A stretch of DNA of 64,000 nucleotides from Epiperipatus broadwayi (GCA_028023455.1 JAQFVV010012476.1:2215820-2279819); one strand, 5' to 3'; shown: positions 27,016 to 41,092, counted from the first letter of the stretch. Numbers and translations are program-made. The notes: generated by a model from the letters alone, not told the origin.

Positions 27016-28480
27016 AACAAGAGATCTTAAATTTCTGCATAAAATTATTTCCCCAAAATATTTTTGTATCTAACTTGCTTTCTAAGTTAAGTATCATTAA
27101 TCATACCAATATTATTTTTGAATTTAAAATGTATAAGTCTGATATTACAGTTCTTTCCTTTATTTCGTTTACCCAGAACATATAATAAAGATTTAGCTAA
27201 TAAAGATATTTTTTATTTAGATTTTAAACAATTTCATTAAAGCTATCTTTAAAAAATATTATTCTTTGTTTCATGTGGTGTATTACCTTTCTATTTACGT
27301 GTTCATTTCATTGGGTTTTTTTTTTTTTTACTTTGTTTCTTTTGTTATTATTTTGCTAATTTCTTCTAATAACTCACTGTGCAATATATAATTAACTAAA
27401 TTCTATAGATATGTACATTAAATAAAGAATTAAAATGAATCGCCCATCTTCTCATATGACTAATGGAGTGCTGAATGTTGCTCAAAGCTTTTTCCATGTA
27501 TATTGCTCTCTAGCTACAGATAGTTTTAGATACCAATTTACCAACCAATAAATGAATGTTTTTAGATTGTCTATACTATTTTGGGGAGGAAAAAACAATA
27601 TTGCTTGAAAAGTTTCAAGTACCTAAATTGATGAGCACGGAAACAAACATGCTAACCACTCCACTGAAATAGACATAATTTATATATATAGCAAGAGAGA
27701 AATGCACGCACAAACATATATCTTCTTTGTAGAAGTCATAATTTTTAATCAAGTTCTTATTTTAGAACGTTTAAAAGTTTGAAAGATTTATTTGTTGAGG
27801 TAGAAAAGAAACGCCAGTCTCAGATAAAAGCTTGTACAAAGCCGTATTGATAGGGCCTTCATGTTGAACGACTAACATCATTCAGTAATATTGATTTATC
27901 AGAGTTTCAGTTTATAGAAACATTGATATTAAATTTTATTCGGCTTAACAACAACTCTATGAAACTTTTCTAATTTCCATTCAATAGGTCCAAACGGAGA
28001 TTGCTTCTTTAGATGGAAAGAAAAAGAAATCTTAAGTAATTGAAATAGATTGCTCGTCTTTAGTCCCCGGTGGGATGTAAGCATTTAGTTGCCTTTATGT
28101 ATCAATCTATATTTGTGTTTATATACGTGGATGTAAATATATATGATTTTATGAGATGAACATTCATATTGTATAAAATGATATATATATACTTATACAT
28201 ATACATACAAGCGTAAATAAAAGCACTACAACCTACATATATATGGTACTATGTATGAGCTACATATTTCTAAGGTGTGTATAAAGTATAGTATTATTAC
28301 AGTTTGATTTAGAAGGGTCAAAGTTTCTCTATTCCTAATTTTAATACTGTCCACATCATATAAACGCACTGATAAATAGTGACATATAATACAAATATTT
28401 CATGTGCCAACTAAAAAGAGTTGGTTTCCATGAAATGCAATCTAGAAATCATTTGGCGTTTTTTTAGATTGTTTATATGA
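27016..28480. other. AT-rich spacer
   Basis: No gene seen. Around 27620-27665 'catgctaaccactccactg' resembles a fragment of a tRNA-derived SINE on the minus strand. Confidence 0.5.
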
Positions 28481-29240
28481 CCTTATAATTTGATTTACAA
28501 GTACCAAGCTTTTTGCACTCACTCCTTTGATACTATCCATTTCAGACAAATATATTAATGATTGTTATTAATTATTTATTAGACTAAAGATCATAACATC
28601 TTTCCTAGCCAGATATAAACTTTAAACCCTAGTTAAAGATGAATATATTTAATTTTTAATTAAATATCTGCGTATGGAATAAGTCAACATCAACACTTTT
28701 ATTTTGTCTAATGTTTCCTCCCTCTCAAAAATTTCATATATATGAGCAAAAATATCTAATAAAACGAAGCCTCTCAAGATATATTTTATGGATCCAGCAT
28801 TTTTCAGTTGGCACAAAGTTATAATCTTTTATACGTGGTTTTATCATATCTTCAAGATTCATCAACATCAAATTATTATACTTTGATTTACAAGTGTCAA
28901 CATTTCTGGGCTCTTTAACCCCAATCACTTCAGATAAATATGTTAATTATTATTAATAATCATTTATTAAAATAGGGATTATTATACGATTTCTAGTCCA
29001 AATATAATGTTTAAACCTAGTTAAAGATTAATGTATTTAATGCTAATTAAATATAAGCTCACAATATAATCCATCCAAATTATTTCTTTTTTTCAATGTG
29101 TAATAGGTTTTTAGATTTATTTAAAATTTATGCTTTAACACCCTATCTTACATATTAATAAAGACATCTAAAAGAGTTAAGTGATCCCTAGATCTATTTT
29201 AGCTTGACCAACATTCTTCAGTTGGCCCAGAACACAATTT
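28481..29240 (-). repeat. dispersed core-repeat family, two decayed copies on the minus strand
   Basis: The phrases 'gatttacaagt..', 'tttcagayaaatat', 'attattaataatcatttatta' and 'ctagttaaagat' occur at 28490-28640 and again at 28880-29045, and a third time at 47870-48010. The core motif (minus strand) is decayed at about 28785-28830 (GTGCCAACTGAAAAATGCTGG) and 29205-29245 (TTCTGGGCCAACTGAAGAAT). No coding capacity. Confidence 0.6.
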
Positions 29241-29244
29241 CTCC

Positions 29245-29490
29245 ACATACCCACTTTTAAATTGCTACAAAATCATACATTCATTGGACTGGTCATATAA
29301 AATGACCGAATAATACAAGAGTTCACAAAAGGATGTATTTTAATGAAGTTCAGCATGACTTTTATGGGAGAGGTAGACCTATATGGATTATTTCAACGCC
29401 ATTATGAAGAAGTGCAAGGGTAATTGTTTTCATTGGAAAGATATGGCAGAAAATAGAATATATCAAGGAGCTACAATTAAACATTGTATT
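29245..29490 (+). pseudogene. 3' tail of a second LINE type
   Basis: Plus-strand remnant encoding a decayed 'WTGHIK' followed by a GRP.W..... step and 'WQKIEYIKEL', the layout of the last ~70 residues of another non-LTR endonuclease/RT group. Too decayed to place in a clade. Confidence 0.4.
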
Positions 29491-29727
29491 GACCTATTTC
29501 AGAAATGAAAGTTTTCTGCAGAGGTTAAAAAACAGATGTTTATTTGTGAATGTATTTATGGTTCATGGTTTAGTGTATATAATCATTGCAAAACTCATGT
29601 CTGGTATAATATCTTTTTGTTTTTTTTATTATTTTGGAATCAAAATGACTACAGTCATTTGCAAGTGGTTGCTGCCACTGATGTTAATGTAAATGCTTTA
29701 AAGCATATATTGATTAATATATATACA

Positions 29728-30073
29728 TGTGGGGTTCAGATTGACCTTGGGTCAGCATGGGTGTGACAAGAATTTTGGCCTCAGGGTGGCCTTCGAGCAT
29801 TCCATCTTCAAATTTTCAATTGGATGGATGGTTGAAGAGTTGGAGTGAGCCTGTCCATTAAAGTATGAAGATTGTCTATCTTAATATATATCTGAGCACT
29901 TATAGTATATATGTGTGGGAGATGATAATCTGGACCAACTGATGATTGCTGGTTTAGCATGAAATACATATATTGGTGATTATTTATCTTTTCAGCATAT
30001 ATGTGCTTGAGTGTATCAGTGTTATTAGATAGAGTGGAAAGTGATGGGTCATCTGAAAGTCTGTGCTCATATA

Positions 30074-30075
<2 letters not shown>
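29728..30075 (+). repeat. ~345-bp dispersed repeat with core motif, copy 1
   Basis: Near-identical order to 58547-58890: 'ggttcagattgaccttgggtca', 'ctcagggtggccttcgagca', 'tttcaattggatgga', 'atatatctgagcacttat', the core 'AATCTGGACCAACTGATGA' (29930 region), then 'tgtatcagtgttat' and 'gtgctcatatacc'. The clean start and end in both copies indicate a discrete mobile unit, probably a SINE. I see no tRNA or 5S head. Confidence 0.75.

Positions 30076-30118
<43 letters not shown>
30076..30118. repeat. (AT)n microsatellite
   Basis: Perfect AT run after the SINE-like repeat. It is followed directly by TGTAACAATATT, the fourth TGTRAC-type start after an AT tract in this window. Confidence 0.95.
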
Positions 30119-30122
<4 letters not shown>

Positions 30123-33100
30123 AACAATATTTTTATCAATTACCATCTGTAACCATATTTATCAATTAATATCAATATGTATTTGTAATTATTAAATTAT
30201 TATACAAGATATGTATTTGTAACTATAATTTGTAACTATATCAATTCATCATAGCATAGACAAAGAAAATATCAGCATTAAAGATTCTTGGTATTTATTT
30301 ATATATTGGGGCAGTCATTTGAACAATAAAACATACTGGACATTGTCATCTAATAAAAATATATTAAATATAGCAACTGAATAAAAGTACCCACTGTGAT
30401 ATTCCTGGAGTGCCTTATGCTTATCTCCAATACTAGGTTCTTCTAACAAAGAATCCTTCCTATCCTTCTTTCCAAATATATAAGACCATTCATGGTCATA
30501 TGCACACACGGGTGCTATTCATGACAACTTATAAAAAAATATATTTTATAAAACTAATATTATGAAGTTGGAAAGGGATGATATCACTCTTTATTCAGTT
30601 TAGCTAAGTACATGTGTTTTCCCATGAGTGCCACTAGATTGTTTTCAATCGAGATAAGTATCTATTTATAGTGTACTTGAGTTCAAACTCATTCAGTACA
30701 TATTTATTACACATGACTTGGATGACTATTGAACAAAATGACATTCTTACATTTTATCTATATTGATAAAATTACAAGATCCCAATATTACCAAAGTTTA
30801 TACTATAGATCAAAGATTCTTATAGACATTGCTAGCTCATTAGCGTATATTGATGAACAGACATGTATAATCCTATTAATGGCTTCCAAACAAGCATGTG
30901 AAGACCATTATTGATATTGATGGCCATTTAACTAAATTATTTATCACAATAAAGGTAATAATGATGATGATGATAATAATATCATAACAATGATAATAAT
31001 AGTGATATCATAATAATGATTATAATAGTGATGATGATACCAGCCATGGCTTATCAGTAAACTCACAACAATAAATTCATCTTTATAAACTTATAGGCAT
31101 CTATTAAAATTATCATATTTCATACTGGGATTTAATAATACTAATGGTGATGATTGATCACCATGAATCTCTTTGCATAATATTCAATTTTCTATAAACC
31201 CCTATTTACTTAAATATATTCATTACGCTAAACATTAAATTTAATGATTATAATTTATTAATGATGATTGATGGCGATCATAACTTTTATATAGTATTAT
31301 TTGAAACATTTTTAACTAATAACATGATATCCATCTTTGATGAGGATGATCTAAATTCATGGACATAACACAATTTTAGCTTTCTATGTTGAACTATAAT
31401 TATCAAAATTTGGCTATTCTAAAGCATAATCCTTAAATACTTAAATATCAACATTCTAGTTTACCTATTATTTTGCGGACGCTTAATATTTGCAAGTGAT
31501 TGCTCAATATATATGAATGGTAATACTTAATAACTGCGAGCAATGATGCTGAATTAAAATGATAGAATTAAGAAAAAAGAAAAAAAAAACAAAACACAAT
31601 ATTCTTAATAATAACTCGGAAACCAATTAAGATATATAATTATATTTTATTAACACTACTACTCTTTCTTTCCTTCTTTAAAGTCAAATCGACAATTAAA
31701 TAAATGGCTTTATTAATATAAAAATTTATATAAGTATAAGCAAATAAACTTAATATATATAGGTTTGTCATCTTTCTTGATATCTCAAAATAAGCTGACT
31801 TAAATCAATATTAGAAAAAAAAATTACATATTCTATAAATGCTTATTTAAGACTTTTCTTACTTATCATATCATAAAATAAATTTCAGGTGTAACTTGTA
31901 TATGTCATTTCATTTCCATTCAAATGTAATGCCCTACTTTTCAATTTACCATTTTAAACTAATCATATATAACCTATTCTTTGATGTGTTTGGGTAAGCA
32001 GTTACACATTCATGCATTCGGTAATGTTAACATATATGTTTAAAATGTATACCCAAAAATCACATATATAAAAATATCTTTTTCTTTTGCAACCTTATAG
32101 CGAAAGAAAATAAAATACATATATTAATTTTTAATATGCAACAAGATAAAATAAAAATAAAAAACATTATAAATGCATATATCTATAGGTTGCTCATTAT
32201 CATTAACATCTGAAGAACAATTAAAAAAAAACATTTCAACATTACAATATATAATAATAAAAAAATAATAAAAAATTTAAGTTTAGAGATTTAAATTATG
32301 TTTGTGCTATGTTGTGAGATATTGCAAATAACTATAGATAAACAAGTCTTTAATGTTTCTGTATCAAAAAAGAAAATTGCTTTGACCAGTAAATTAAGTT
32401 TACTTTTAATAAGTAAAAGAATAAAATCGGTTAAAGAAAGTTCATATTTACCCGTCTACTTTTTACTTCTTATTAATGTCCTGAGTTTGAATTATCAGAC
32501 TGCTTTTCTTTGCTCACCAACAACAACAACAACAAAAAAAAAAGTTATTGCAGATACTTTTAAGATAATGCTGAATCAATTGACTTTCTTGTTTCTTCAA
32601 TTCCATTATTATTCACTGTTGATTGGCTTCCTTCTACCATTTAAAAAAAAGTTATTATAAGTACTTTGAATAAGTAGGTACCGGTGGATTTGCTTGTCTC
32701 TCTTCTTTAAAAAAATAATTGCTGTTGACACTTTAGATGATTGAGGTAAATCAACAAAAATTTGATTTATGGCTTCAAACTTGGTTCTACATGGCTGTTA
32801 TGGATTTTCTCTTCCTCCTATTTCCTCTTCTCCATTCATTTGAAGGTAATGAGCTTTTAGTAAGCCAGGAACCAGAAACAAAGCATTCCATATAGCTTGT
32901 GTGGTTGGCTTCAAAATCTGTCATTTTGTTGGTTATTACTGGATACACGACTTCATAGATAGATCAGCGATTTTGAACTCTTTCTGTTTTAATCAGGAAG
33001 CAGAAAAAATGGTTTAGCAATGCAGAGGCATAGTCTTATGCATAACCAAATATGTTAATATCATTTTTATAATTATTACTAGCTTATAATAAATTCAATC

Positions 33101-34084
33101 TTGTTCCATTTCTATCCTCTTCTTTCCCACTGCTGGAAATTGCTTTATATCAACGCACATTTCATTTGCTCTTTTTTTTCAACTTTCAAAGAGTGAGAAA
33201 AAAAAAATTAAAGTGTTCACTCTTTTTTAAAAAAAAAAAATCATCAGAGCTTACATTTCTGCTGAAGAATAATAACAAGGAAGGACCGACTGAGTTGAGT
33301 CTCAAAATAATAATAATAATTTGAGTGACTCTCACTCTAAAAAATTTTATGACTAACTGCTCATCTCTTTAAAAAAATTTATGACTGACTGATCATCTCT
33401 TTAAAAAATTTAAGACTGACTGATTAAAAAAATTGTTTTAATCATTTATATCGCGAATTTCAATCAAAGAAAAAAAAAACATCTGGAAATCTTTATCTTA
33501 AAAAAAAAATCAAAGCTTCACAAGTTTGACTTAAAATTGATGCTATCGTTATCTACATCAAAGCACCTCTTTTGTAAAAATAATTTTAAGATACAGATAA
33601 CAACAAAGCTGGCCATCTATAGTGATCAGGAATAAGTGTAAAAGCATCTTTGTGTTTGTACAGATCTATTCATTGTTTCACACGTGTACAATTTTTATCT
33701 CCTAATCTAACGATTTTATTTTACACCTTTCTGATTTACTCTCTTTTAATAAAATGAAAATTAAATAAATTTAACACATATTATTTAATAAAAAAATATT
33801 ATATAATAAATCACAAAAAGAACTGCTTATTCATAATAATAAATCTATACATATAAATCTCTATATATAAAAGAATAAAAAAAATTTTTTTTTAAATAAT
33901 TGAATACTATATATATCTACAATATATATATATATATGTTGATACAAAGACTTTCACAGGTTGCATATATAAAAGACATATTTTGAGGATTTATCTGTGT
34001 TAAAAAATTTAAATGTTGATATACCGATGTTTTGACTTGATCTCACAAATCATCCATATGTCTTATATATATATAGGTGTTACT
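30119..34084. other. about 4 kb of AT-rich DNA without a recognised gene
   Basis: Short ORFs only (maximum 120 codons at 32298-32660). They are dominated by K/L/I/F/Y/S and look like chance. 30960-31040 is a degenerate GAT/AAT-rich tract. 33345-33440 has about 2.5 copies of a ~34-bp unit ('atgactgactgatcatctctttaaaaaa'). Confidence 0.5.
33345..33440. repeat. ~34-bp tandem repeat, 2.5 copies
   Basis: Units read 'tgactaactgctcatctcttt', 'tgactgactgatcatctcttt' and 'gactgactgat', each followed by an A-run. Confidence 0.8.
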
Positions 34085-34360
34085 GACCTTATTGAAAAAA
34101 TTAAAAGACTGAAGTGGATTGGGCTGGACATATTGCTAGAAGAAGTCATAATAAATGGACAATTGAAATCTTAAACTGAATTCCAAGAAATTATAAAAGA
34201 TCCAGAAAGAGACCACATGTGAGATGGATGGATAAAATAAAAAAGTGTGCAGAGGTGATGTGGAGAAGTTAAAGATCAGAAAAGATTGATTAAACTTGGA
34301 GAGACCTTCATCCTGCAGTGAATTGATAATGTTTGATGATAATGATATGAATTAATTGTT
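34085..34360 (+). pseudogene. LINE 3' tail (RTE-like C-terminus), copy 4
   Basis: The longest plus-strand copy: KWIGLDILLEE-like at the start (normally GHIAR), the IPRN step, RPHVRWMDKIKKCAEVMW, then a stop, and the shared 3' end 'gataatgatatgaattaattg'. It starts close to an AT tract and 'ggtgttactga'. Broken by stops, hence dead. Confidence 0.65.
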
Positions 34361-34516
34361 TACATGGATTTTATTATATAGAAATGATGAGATAATATCC
34401 ATTAAATAGAAAAACACTTTAACTTTTGATGTTATTAAGTAATTACCAATTACTATTAATTAGCAATTCCTTAGGCAAAGCAAGTTTTTCTCATAATAGC
34501 TCTTTTGTTAGATCTT

Positions 34517-34517
<1 letters not shown>

Positions 34518-34551
<34 letters not shown>

Positions 34552-34605
34552 TGTGACCTTCTGAATATATATATATATATATATATATATTGTGACCTTC
34601 TGAAT
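34518..34605. repeat. (TC)n(TA)n plus a 39-bp duplication with TGTGACCTTCTGAA
   Basis: TGTGACCTTCTGAA occurs at 34552 and 34591, each time directly after an (AT)n run. One unit of [TGTGACCTTCTGAA + (AT)n] has been duplicated in tandem. Confidence 0.9.
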
Positions 34606-37600
34606 GGGAACAAGTAATTAAGCTGTGTTATATCAGTAACAAATAACTGCATTGTACTAAAAAAAATGAAATCGCCTTAAAATTAAAAAATTTTTTTATT
34701 AATGGCTCAAAAACTCATATGTGGGCCAACTGTGCATTTTGGTTAGCAACTCTTCAAGCATTTAGTGTTGTTATTATACTTTGATAGTGTTTAATGCAAG
34801 TAAGAGGGGTGGATTATTACAGAAAGTGTTATGATAGTAGTTGGATTGATGCAAGGTTTGTTTTATTTATTTATAAGATAGTATTGGTGTGTTGAATGGT
34901 TTTCTGATTTATTATTCATTGATACTCATTTATTTACTAATATTATAGTCAGTTGTAACCCATAGACATATTAGGTATGTTTTAGTTAGAATAATTTAAT
35001 ATTCACATAGTAGCATATATGTATGAATGTGTCATTATCTCATTTCCATTTCATATCCTAATTACAACAAACAATATATTCAAACTTACAATAAAACATT
35101 TAAATTACAGTAATTATCTTTAATAATTTTGCAAAAATATATCTTCTTTAATGATTAATGCATATATGAATTAGTAAATTATTTGGCCAACTTAAATAAT
35201 ATTATAAACCATTTTATTTGATAGCTAATTGATATTCATTTGTTTTTAAGTTTGTAAAAAGCTATTTTTTTTTAATTATTTGACGAAGGTCAAAGTATTT
35301 TTTTTTTTTAGAAAAGATTTTTTTTGAATATTAATTAAGTGTTAAAAAAGGAAAAAAAAACGTGGGAGTCAAGCTTCTGCTGATCAGGTGACTTTTTTTG
35401 ATTGGTGGGGAGATATTTTTTTTGATGGCTAATAATAGTTAATAATAATAAAAAAAAGACATTATCTTTTGTAAGTTCAACAAGTGTAATTTTCATTTTC
35501 TGCTGCTATGGACTATATATCTCTCTTCCAAAACAGTTTAAAGTGAAACTTCAAAACAGCCTTTTCATGAAGATTATTATTAAAACTCCAGACGTTTAAG
35601 CTTTATTGGGGGATGTCTGAATAAAGAATATAAAGGTATCAGTCTTGCTTCTTTTGTCTAATTAAAACATTTAAATTAACACTTTCATTTTTGTTTAAGG
35701 ATGTGCTTTTCTGATAGTAAACTTACATTAGTTCATTTACTTTTATTTATCTCCATTAAAAAGAATATGAAAATGCAAGAACTTTATAATTTTTTAAGTC
35801 CCATGTGTGATGTTTATAATGTTTTGTCGTCATGGATGTATATTCAGAACTGTTTAACAAAATTTACTTTGATAAGCTCTCTGTTTAACTTATATTTTAC
35901 TTATACAAAAGTGAAGTTAAAATTTAAAAGGATACATGTACTTGATTATGTGTTTGATATTTAATAATTGTTGCGGGATGCTAATCTTATATTTCATTTT
36001 ATGCTTATAGAATAATATGTGTTTTATTAAAGAAATAGAAATATGACTTAACCAGGATAATTAATTACTACTACTTACCAAATATAGATGTCTAAATCGA
36101 ATAGAAGGACTTTAATATTACATATTTTTTTGTTCTCTTCGATGTACGGATATAGGTGTTAATGCTTAAGGAAATACAAATTGCCTGTGGAGAATTACCA
36201 GAAATTTATTAAAGTTAATAATGCAAATACCAATCTATAAATTATGAAAGTAAATATTTTCTGCAGAAAAATATATATTAAGTTATCATTGAATTAAATA
36301 CCTTAGATGTGCTTAAAAATAAATAACAGAATATACCAATTAATAGCTGAAACTGTCTTTCCATGTATTTATTATTATAAATATTTATCGTTATGTGTGA
36401 TATATAAGTAAACTCTATTGGCTTATGGCTGAATGACATTGGATGTTTACTAAATTAATTGTGAATTATAACTGTTTTGTTCTACAAGAACTTATTTTAT
36501 GTTTCATATTCATATTTAAACACGCACTCATTTTGGAATTCATCTCCGGATCATTTATTAAGCTTGAAAAGGAAATTTGCAAGTGAATATATATATATTT
36601 TTTCTCAAGTTAAAGGAATGACTCTATTTTTTTTTTTTATTATTTATTGTTAATAGTATATATATATCATAGAAAGTTAGACAGATTTAGTGTTGTATGT
36701 ATTTAACATTATATGTTTATTTAATTTGCGAGCATCGAGAATGTCTCAAGATTGCATACCCACGAAAACGATGGATGTGCTGGTAAAAATCTTATTGCTT
36801 AAATATGATTTGTTTTCTTTTATTTGAAAGTGAAACATATATATTTTGGGTATATTATTAAAGAGGATTTAATCTTATATATCTCTCTTTTACCTTGAAG
36901 GGAGAGTTAATTTCAAGAGTAGCTAGAAAATAAAATAAAAAGAAAGAAAGAATATTGTGTTAGAGGTAATAAAACTAATTTATTAGAGTATTGCTGTTTA
37001 AAGTATAAAAACCCGTTCATAATAATTTAATATTATTTAAATTTGAAGCAATTGAATGTCTCATTTAAGATAAAAATTTATATTTTAATATGTTATTTAT
37101 CGGTTGTAACTTTAGCATATTATATAACTTAGAATTATTTTTCATACTCGTATTTATGCATGTGTGTGTTTATTTTGTGCAATTATTATATTTACTCAAT
37201 AAACATTTAGTTTAGCTATTTCTCAATATAAATTTCGGAGGTTGTCATATTCTCAAGAATTGAAGGAATGAGTGATTTATCTGTGTGTATTTATCTGCCA
37301 GCATATAATGCTAGATATGTAGAAGAGCTGTGAAAAGGAAGTTATTCTTATACATTCTATGTTTGTAGGGATGACATATTTTCCCCCTTAGTATATTTTT
37401 AAAGTATTTTGCCATGAGTGGAGCCTATTTTAGATTGCATACGTATGTATTATGAAATGATATTTATGAAGTCAAGTGACATTTTCCCATTGTTTGTTTG
37501 GTGATGAGAAAAATTCCACCAATAGTGTATTTCAGATTCAAATAAGTTATTGTTGATATATTAGTTAAAGAGTTTGTTCGCTCCTCATGTGCTGGACTCC

Positions 37601-39152
37601 TCTTGAACGTATAGTTTGTATTATCATAAAATATAGCTCTGTGTAATTCAGTCAGTGGTCAGATAAATAGTTAGGTTAAATTCTTTATTGAATATTAGAA
37701 TAGATATAGTGTTCTATCTGCTGGTAGGTGTATGACAGTGTCCGAAATTAAATAATTATTTAATAATTCCTGAATAAATTGATCATGTGTAGAAATATTG
37801 TTTTCTGTTATTATTGCATGGGATGTAACACACACGCATAATTTAGATAATATCGCATATATAAAGATATAATATTGTTAAATTTAAAATAGGAAATAAA
37901 TGTTTTGAAACATCTCATATTAATTTGCCACACGTTAGAGATCATCAAAATCATCAGAATGAATATGATTTTATTGCTATGTCTGAAAAGTGTACTTATT
38001 TAAAGCTATTGTTTAATTAAGATTACATAAAGCTGCTCTCTTGATAGTAAAGTGTATATTGTGCCCAATAATATAATGTATTACTTATTCAGTGTTGTAT
38101 AGTAATAAAAATTATTTAGGTAGCCTGGATATTCAAAGTCAGAATATTAAGGTATAATTTGTTAGCTAAGTTACATTTATAAATATGTCAATAATAAATT
38201 GTGTAATAAGTAATGGGGATAATCCTAAATTTCAATTAATAAATTTACTTGTAAAATTTAGGATTGAAATAAAGGTCTTATTCTGATATTATTTGCTTTT
38301 AACTAAACCTTAAGTGTAAATAAAAGCTTTGTTTATTATTTAAAACTGTGTTTCAAGTTGTTCTTATATGCATTCGAATTTTGGTTTCCACATATCCATA
38401 TTTCATACATCTATTACAAAATTAAATATATTATTTTATGGCTTTGATATTAAATGTGCTAAGATCTGATAATATTGTTTCCTAGATCCAAACATTACAT
38501 GAAATATTTTACCACGTGATAAACTTATAAAGGTGTTGCCTAGTTAAAGTATTATTTGGATGATGATGTGAGATTAAAAGATACCCTATCTCCTTCACTA
38601 TCTAATCGCTAGCCCAGTAATCATTATTCAATTTATTTCCTTATACCTTATTATAATTTAGAGTTATAAATTACTGGCTAATATAGTTCTTAATCTATAA
38701 CTGTGTTATAGATTCCCTGAGATCTAATTTTTGTGTTCCTAGATCAACATTGATTCATCTATTTAGATTAAGATGTGCTGGACAATAGAGTTATTTAGTG
38801 TTGTGCTTTTCTATTCTGTCAGAGTTATATTGAGCTATTATAGAGTGTAACTGGATGATGGAAGAGATCAAATTGAAATTATATTTTGTTAAATGGAATA
38901 AATAAAATTCTGCTAGCCTGTATCATTTGGTTAATTAATAAATAAAGTTTATATTTTATTTGATAGCTTATAGTATTTCTTCCTTCATTTATTTATATTC
39001 TCTATATGTTATAAACTTTCTGTAACCTCCCACTGAGTGAAGCTGTAGGATAAACATAAGTAAAAGAGTCTCAGCATTAGTTATGAATCAGATAAAATGA
39101 TAAATCGTTCTATTCATTAATAGAACTGGCGCCTTGGGCATTTACTCATATA
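34606..39152. other. about 4.5 kb of unassigned DNA, no defended gene
   Basis: Few recognisable repeats and no long ORF. 38225-38264 forms a 12-bp stem (AATCCTAAATTT / AAATTTAGGATT). A short, less AT-rich patch at about 36727-36782 starts with ATG and ends before GTAAAAATC, see findings. This is the best candidate zone for intron or intergenic DNA of a host gene, because mobile-element density drops here. Confidence 0.45.
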
Positions 39153-39270
39153 ATGTACATGAGTGGTGATGTGTGAGTAGGTTATAATATATATATATAT
39201 ATGCAAAGAATATGTACATGAGTGGTGATGTGTGAGTAGGTTATAATATATATATATATATGCAAAGAAT
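39153..39270. repeat. 59-bp perfect tandem duplication
   Basis: ATGTACATGAGTGGTGATG starts at 39153 and 39212. Each unit includes 'gagtaggttataa', an (AT)n run and 'gcaaagaat'. Two copies, virtually identical. Confidence 0.95.
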
Positions 39271-39455
39271 TGATATCACCTCAATTGTTTATATATATTT
39301 ATAATAATGTTTTTTGCTTTAAATATCGAAAAACTATTATAACTACACATTTGGTTTAATACTGCATACCAACATTTTGCTAGCAATTATTTTCTTCAGT
39401 GCATTAGTGTATGACTACTGTGGCAGATCCATGGGAAGACTTTTATCATGTTAGT

Positions 39456-39868
39456 TGCAATATCCAGTACTAGTAGCTGAAAGTGAAGTAGTGTCTGTGC
39501 ACTCAGGAAAACGCATCCATCCCTCAACTTCACCTAGCAAGTCTGACCTTGTTTTTTCCCACCATCCCGGTTTGTAACACTCTCTATTTCCATTGGTCAT
39601 CCCATGACACGAGGTACAAAGTAGTCAGTCTGGTTATCTCTGACCAACCTTAATCGTTTCTGTGATGCCTTTAGCATACACGCACATACTTGAATATTTG
39701 TAATAGTTACATTATTATTGCGTATCTCTGTTAATAAGCATACACACATACTTGTATTCATTTGTAATAGTTACATTATTATTGCGTGTATCTGTTAATA
39801 CACACACATACATGGAGTTAATAGAGTTATTATTATTGCGTGTATATGTGAATACAGCACACATAGCA
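39456..39868 (-). repeat. downstream LTR with a ~295-bp internal deletion
   Basis: The first 19 bp (TGCAATATCCAGTACTAGT) and everything from AGCTGAAAGTG onward match the partner LTR, but the partner's 41131-41425 is absent. The LTR also contains three copies of a ~66-bp unit with 'gttacattattattgcg'. Confidence 0.92.
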
Positions 39869-39889
39869 CGCCTCCCCAAGTTCAGCGAC

Positions 39890-41087
39890 GTACTTTTTTT
39901 AAAAAAAGATTTTTTTTCATTTCTTCTTCTCTGAACTTAACACATAATCGTGCAGGCAGAGGGAATTTTTGTTCTCCTCTTTGCGCGTGGGAGTATTTAA
40001 TTTCACCATCTGTGACTATTTCATTTTCTTCACTATTTTGACTTTCTTCGTCAGCAGTAATGATTTGTGTTTCTCTTTTAGTTTCGTAGTAAGTATCATT
40101 TTCTTTGTCATTACTTTTAAACAATTGCGGAGTACAGAATTCTGTTGTTGCACTCTTGCGCAATTGGTTAATGTCTTCGCAATTGTTTGCCGTCTGCCAT
40201 CGGACAACAACCACTTTTTACTTAAATGGCGTACCACGTATGCCTGAGTCCATGATTTATTTAAATTATTTTTCACCCAGACTCGTTCATCAGGTGAAAA
40301 TTTGTTGTTTGTCTTAATTGGCATTTGATGCTCTTTTGATGGCATTATTGCTGAGAGCTTTGTACGTAATTTCCGCCTAAGTATTTTTCTGCAGGTGATC
40401 TGCCCGTTTTAGCTGTGGGTGTGGATGCTGATATAGCAACGCCATGAAAACTGCCTCTTGGAGTCTTCCTTTTCCCAATTTATTCATTGATGACTTTAAG
40501 CTTTGTACGCTTTCTCGGCCAGTCCATTTGATTGGGGGTGGTAGGGGGGTAAGGATGTGTTTAATCCCCCATTCCTGCATAAATTAGGCAAATTTTTCAG
40601 ACGTGAAACCGGTTCCATTATCGGATCCGAGGGTTTCGGTAGCCGTGGTATGAAAAAATTTCCATGAGCTTGTCCAGCGTCTCATCCGAACTTGTGTTTT
40701 TCACTGGTTTATATTCTGACCATCCTGAGTAGGCATCGACCACTACCAGAAATAATTGTCCGTGGATTGGACCGCAGTGGTCAATGTGAATTCTCTGCCA
40801 AGGTTTCTCTGCTTCTTTCCAAGCTTCATATTTCGCTGGGGGTGCTTTTGCACATGACTGACAGCTAGAACATTTTTTATGAATGTTTCTATCTCAGTGC
40901 TGATTCTTGGCCACCATACATAACTACGGGCTAACGCTTTTGCCCTGACAATGCCTGGATGACCTTCATGTAATAAATTTAGTATATGTGATCTACCTAT
41001 TTTTGGTATTAGGACCTGATCACCTTTAAGAATGCAACCTTTACATATTGATAATTTTTCGCGAGCTTTCCATAGCTCTATGTGCAA
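39890..41087 (-). pseudogene. Ty3/gypsy integrase remnant (zinc finger, DDE core, C-terminal part)
   Basis: Integrase joins element DNA to the host chromosome. From 41087 downward the minus strand encodes the linker, then an H2C2 zinc-binding region (HEGHPGIVRAKALARSYVWW, then a CxxC region that is damaged by frameshift near 40860). The catalytic core follows: 'HIDHCGP' carries the first Asp with 'DAYSGW' after it near 40740, and 'SDNGTGF' carries the second Asp near 40620. A frameshifted stretch near 40520 has the Glu region. The C-terminal region with 'DERVWVKNN' lies near 40280. At least three frameshifts and several stops separate these blocks, which is why it appears as four short ORFs (114, 67, 109, 110 codons). 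The reading runs out next to the polypurine tract. Confidence 0.85.
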
Positions 41088-41092
41088 ATTGA

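Noticed and set aside
32298-32660. 120-codon plus-strand ORF, possibly membrane protein
   Set aside because: Hydrophobic F/L/I/Y and K composition is expected from AT-rich DNA; it contains a CAA-repeat and A-runs, and shows no domain.
35701-35964. 87-codon plus-strand ORF following a less AT-rich leader
   Set aside because: K/F/L/Y-rich without any motif; chance ORF is the simplest reading, though the upstream patch at 35350-35640 could be checked for transcription.
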